Below are positions 62,774-64,000 of a stretch of DNA of 64,000 bases, one piece after another. The notes beneath the pieces were generated by a model. The model was not told the DNA's origin, made no database searches, and saw only the letters and a list, made by a program, of their open reading frames with translations. The position numbers and the translations under genes were made by a program. Positions within the stretch are counted from its first letter, which is position 1; every line of letters begins with the position of its first letter. Source of the stretch: Rhizomicrobium electricum (GTDB lineage Bacteria; Pseudomonadota; Alphaproteobacteria; Micropepsales; Micropepsaceae); NCBI RefSeq assembly GCF_011762045.1, contig NZ_JAASQS010000003.1:186001-250000 (forward strand). Direction: 5' to 3'.

Positions 62774-63985
62774 TCAGGGCTTGATCGTCAGCATCACTAC
62801 TGCGTGACGGCCCACCTCGGCGCTGACCTGCCCCTTGGCGGGGGCGAGCGTCTTGTGCTGCCAGAGATCGCGCACCGCCGCCGACAGTCCGGCGGGATAC
62901 TGGAGCTGCTCCCACGTCACCGCGATCTTGCGCGCATCATTACCGCGGTTGAACAGCAGCACGGCGCGGCCACCGCCTTTCAGCGGACGGGTCCACACTT
63001 CCGCATCGCCGTCCTTCCAGACGCGCGACGCCGCAATCCCGAGCGGGTCCTGATCGACCGCGATGACTTCCTTGTTCATGAGGATCGCCTTGGTCGCGGC
63101 GTTCATAGCGGCCAGGTCGTTGCCCGCGATCAGCGGCGCGGCGAACATCGCCCACAGGCTGAAATGCGCGCGATATTCGCTGTCGGTCATGCCGCCGTTG
63201 CCGACTTCCAGCATGTCGGGATCGTTCCAGTGGCCCGGACCGGCATAGGGCGCAAGCTCGGCCTGCATGTCGACGATTTTGAGCAGCCCCATCGAATAGC
63301 CGTTGGGATGCATCCCATCCCAACCGTCAAAGATATCGCCGGTCGTGCGCCACAGATTGCCGATGTTCCGTGCCCACAGCCACGGCTTGGAATTACCCCA
63401 TTCGCATAGCGAAAACACGATCGGCCGGCCGCTCGCCTGCAAGGCCTGGCTCATGGTGAGATAGGACGACTGGGCGTCCTGGGTGTCGGTATTGCACCAG
63501 TCGTATTTCAGATAATCGACGCCCCACGCGGCGTACTGCTTGGCATCCTGGAATTCGTGACCGCGGCTGGCCGGAAAACCGCCGCAGGTCTTGGTCCCGG
63601 CATCGGAATAGATGCCGAACTTGAGGCCCTTCGAATGGATGTAGTCGCCCAGCGCCTTCATGCCTGACGGAAACTTACTGGCATCCGGCTGGATATTGCC
63701 CGACGCATCGCGCGCACCCTGCCAGCAATCGTCGATGACGACGTAGGTGTAGCCCGCGTCCTTCATGCCCGATGACACCATTGCATCGGCGGCACTGCGG
63801 ATCAGCTTCTCGTTCACGTTGCAGGCGAACTTGTTCCAGCTGTTCCAGCCCATCGGCGGCGTCAAGGCGAGCCCGTTGGGCGTACCCAGCAGCGGATCGG
63901 CGTGGTCGCGCGCCGCTGCGGCGACGCTGACGAGAACGCCCGCAAATAGAATGGACAGGATTTTTCGTGCCGCGTCGTTGAACAT
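62774..63985 (-). CDS. GH27 alpha-galactosidase
   Basis: This encodes 403 residues. A signal peptide (1-25) leads into the family start LTPPMGWNSWNKFAC. Nucleophile Asp162 is in YLKYDWCN, and acid/base Asp217 in WRTTGDIFD; GHWNDPDMLEVG is also typical. The C-terminal beta domain is complete. GH27 removes alpha-D-galactose, and some members beta-L-arabinopyranose; the WRTTGD and PMGWNSWN pattern is common to both. It is the first enzyme of the run in transcription order; its promoter lies at or past the right edge of the window. Confidence 0.94.
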   Translation of the reverse strand: MFNDAARKILSILFAGVLVSVAAAARDHADPLLGTPNGLALTPPMGWNSWNKFACNVNEKLIRSAADAMVSSGMKDAGYTYVVIDDCWQGARDASGNIQPDASKFPSGMKALGDYIHSKGLKFGIYSDAGTKTCGGFPASRGHEFQDAKQYAAWGVDYLKYDWCNTDTQDAQSSYLTMSQALQASGRPIVFSLCEWGNSKPWLWARNIGNLWRTTGDIFDGWDGMHPNGYSMGLLKIVDMQAELAPYAGPGHWNDPDMLEVGNGGMTDSEYRAHFSLWAMFAAPLIAGNDLAAMNAATKAILMNKEVIAVDQDPLGIAASRVWKDGDAEVWTRPLKGGGRAVLLFNRGNDARKIAVTWEQLQYPAGLSAAVRDLWQHKTLAPAKGQVSAEVGRHAVVMLTIKP

Positions 63986-64000
63986 TGTGCACCTGTATCT

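Overview
The window looks like chromosomal DNA from an alphaproteobacterium with high G+C. The evidence is the gene order murA, DUF2948, hisD, UPF0262, infA, maf, rng, yacG, tRNA-Phe, which is a known alphaproteobacterial neighbourhood, together with the many TonB-dependent receptors of the Xanthomonas/Caulobacter type and a FecI/FecR surface-signalling pair. The genus cannot be fixed from the sequence; a plant- or soil-associated lineage such as Rhizomicrobium or a relative would fit the large set of plant cell-wall enzymes.

Layout, left to right. Bases 1-1264 hold a small membrane protein and a frameshifted relic of an ArdC-type antirestriction gene next to the 3' end of tRNA-Phe. Bases 1265-12731 hold the conserved housekeeping block, all on the minus strand, for RNA decay, nucleotide quality control, translation initiation, histidine synthesis and peptidoglycan synthesis. 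It has been split by a MarC-type membrane gene, a DUF433/DUF5615 toxin-antitoxin locus and several fold-back repeats. Bases 12803-15065 hold tRNA-Thr, an Xre/RES toxin-antitoxin pair and an orphan zinc-finger protein.

Bases 15197-30312 are centred on sulfur amino acids and peptides. They hold two Cys-containing regulators (Rrf2 type and a SqrR/BigR-like ArsR), serine acetyltransferase (cysE), an oddly fused dipeptide-type ABC importer with a hydrolase, a P1-family aminopeptidase, an operon of aminotransferase, AhpD-like protein and O-acetylhomoserine sulfhydrylase (metY), and a cystathionine beta-synthase/gamma-lyase pair for reverse transsulfuration. A TonB-dependent receptor follows. Bases 32927-34954 are an ArsR-regulated operon of permease, mini-thioredoxin and DGC-domain protein, and ilvD follows.

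Bases 37130-63985, all minus strand, form a glycan-utilisation locus: a tannase-family esterase, GH31, two GH51, GH3, GH95, GH43, GH27 and a CE1-type esterase, with two large TonB-dependent receptors, a FecR-type anti-sigma factor and an ECF sigma factor in the middle. The enzymes are exo-acting debranching enzymes; no endo-glycanase is visible. The set suits a heavily decorated hemicellulose such as complex glucuronoarabinoxylan or fucosylated/arabinosylated xyloglucan. One receptor has a signalling (STN) domain, so uptake of the glycan probably induces the locus through the sigma/FecR pair.
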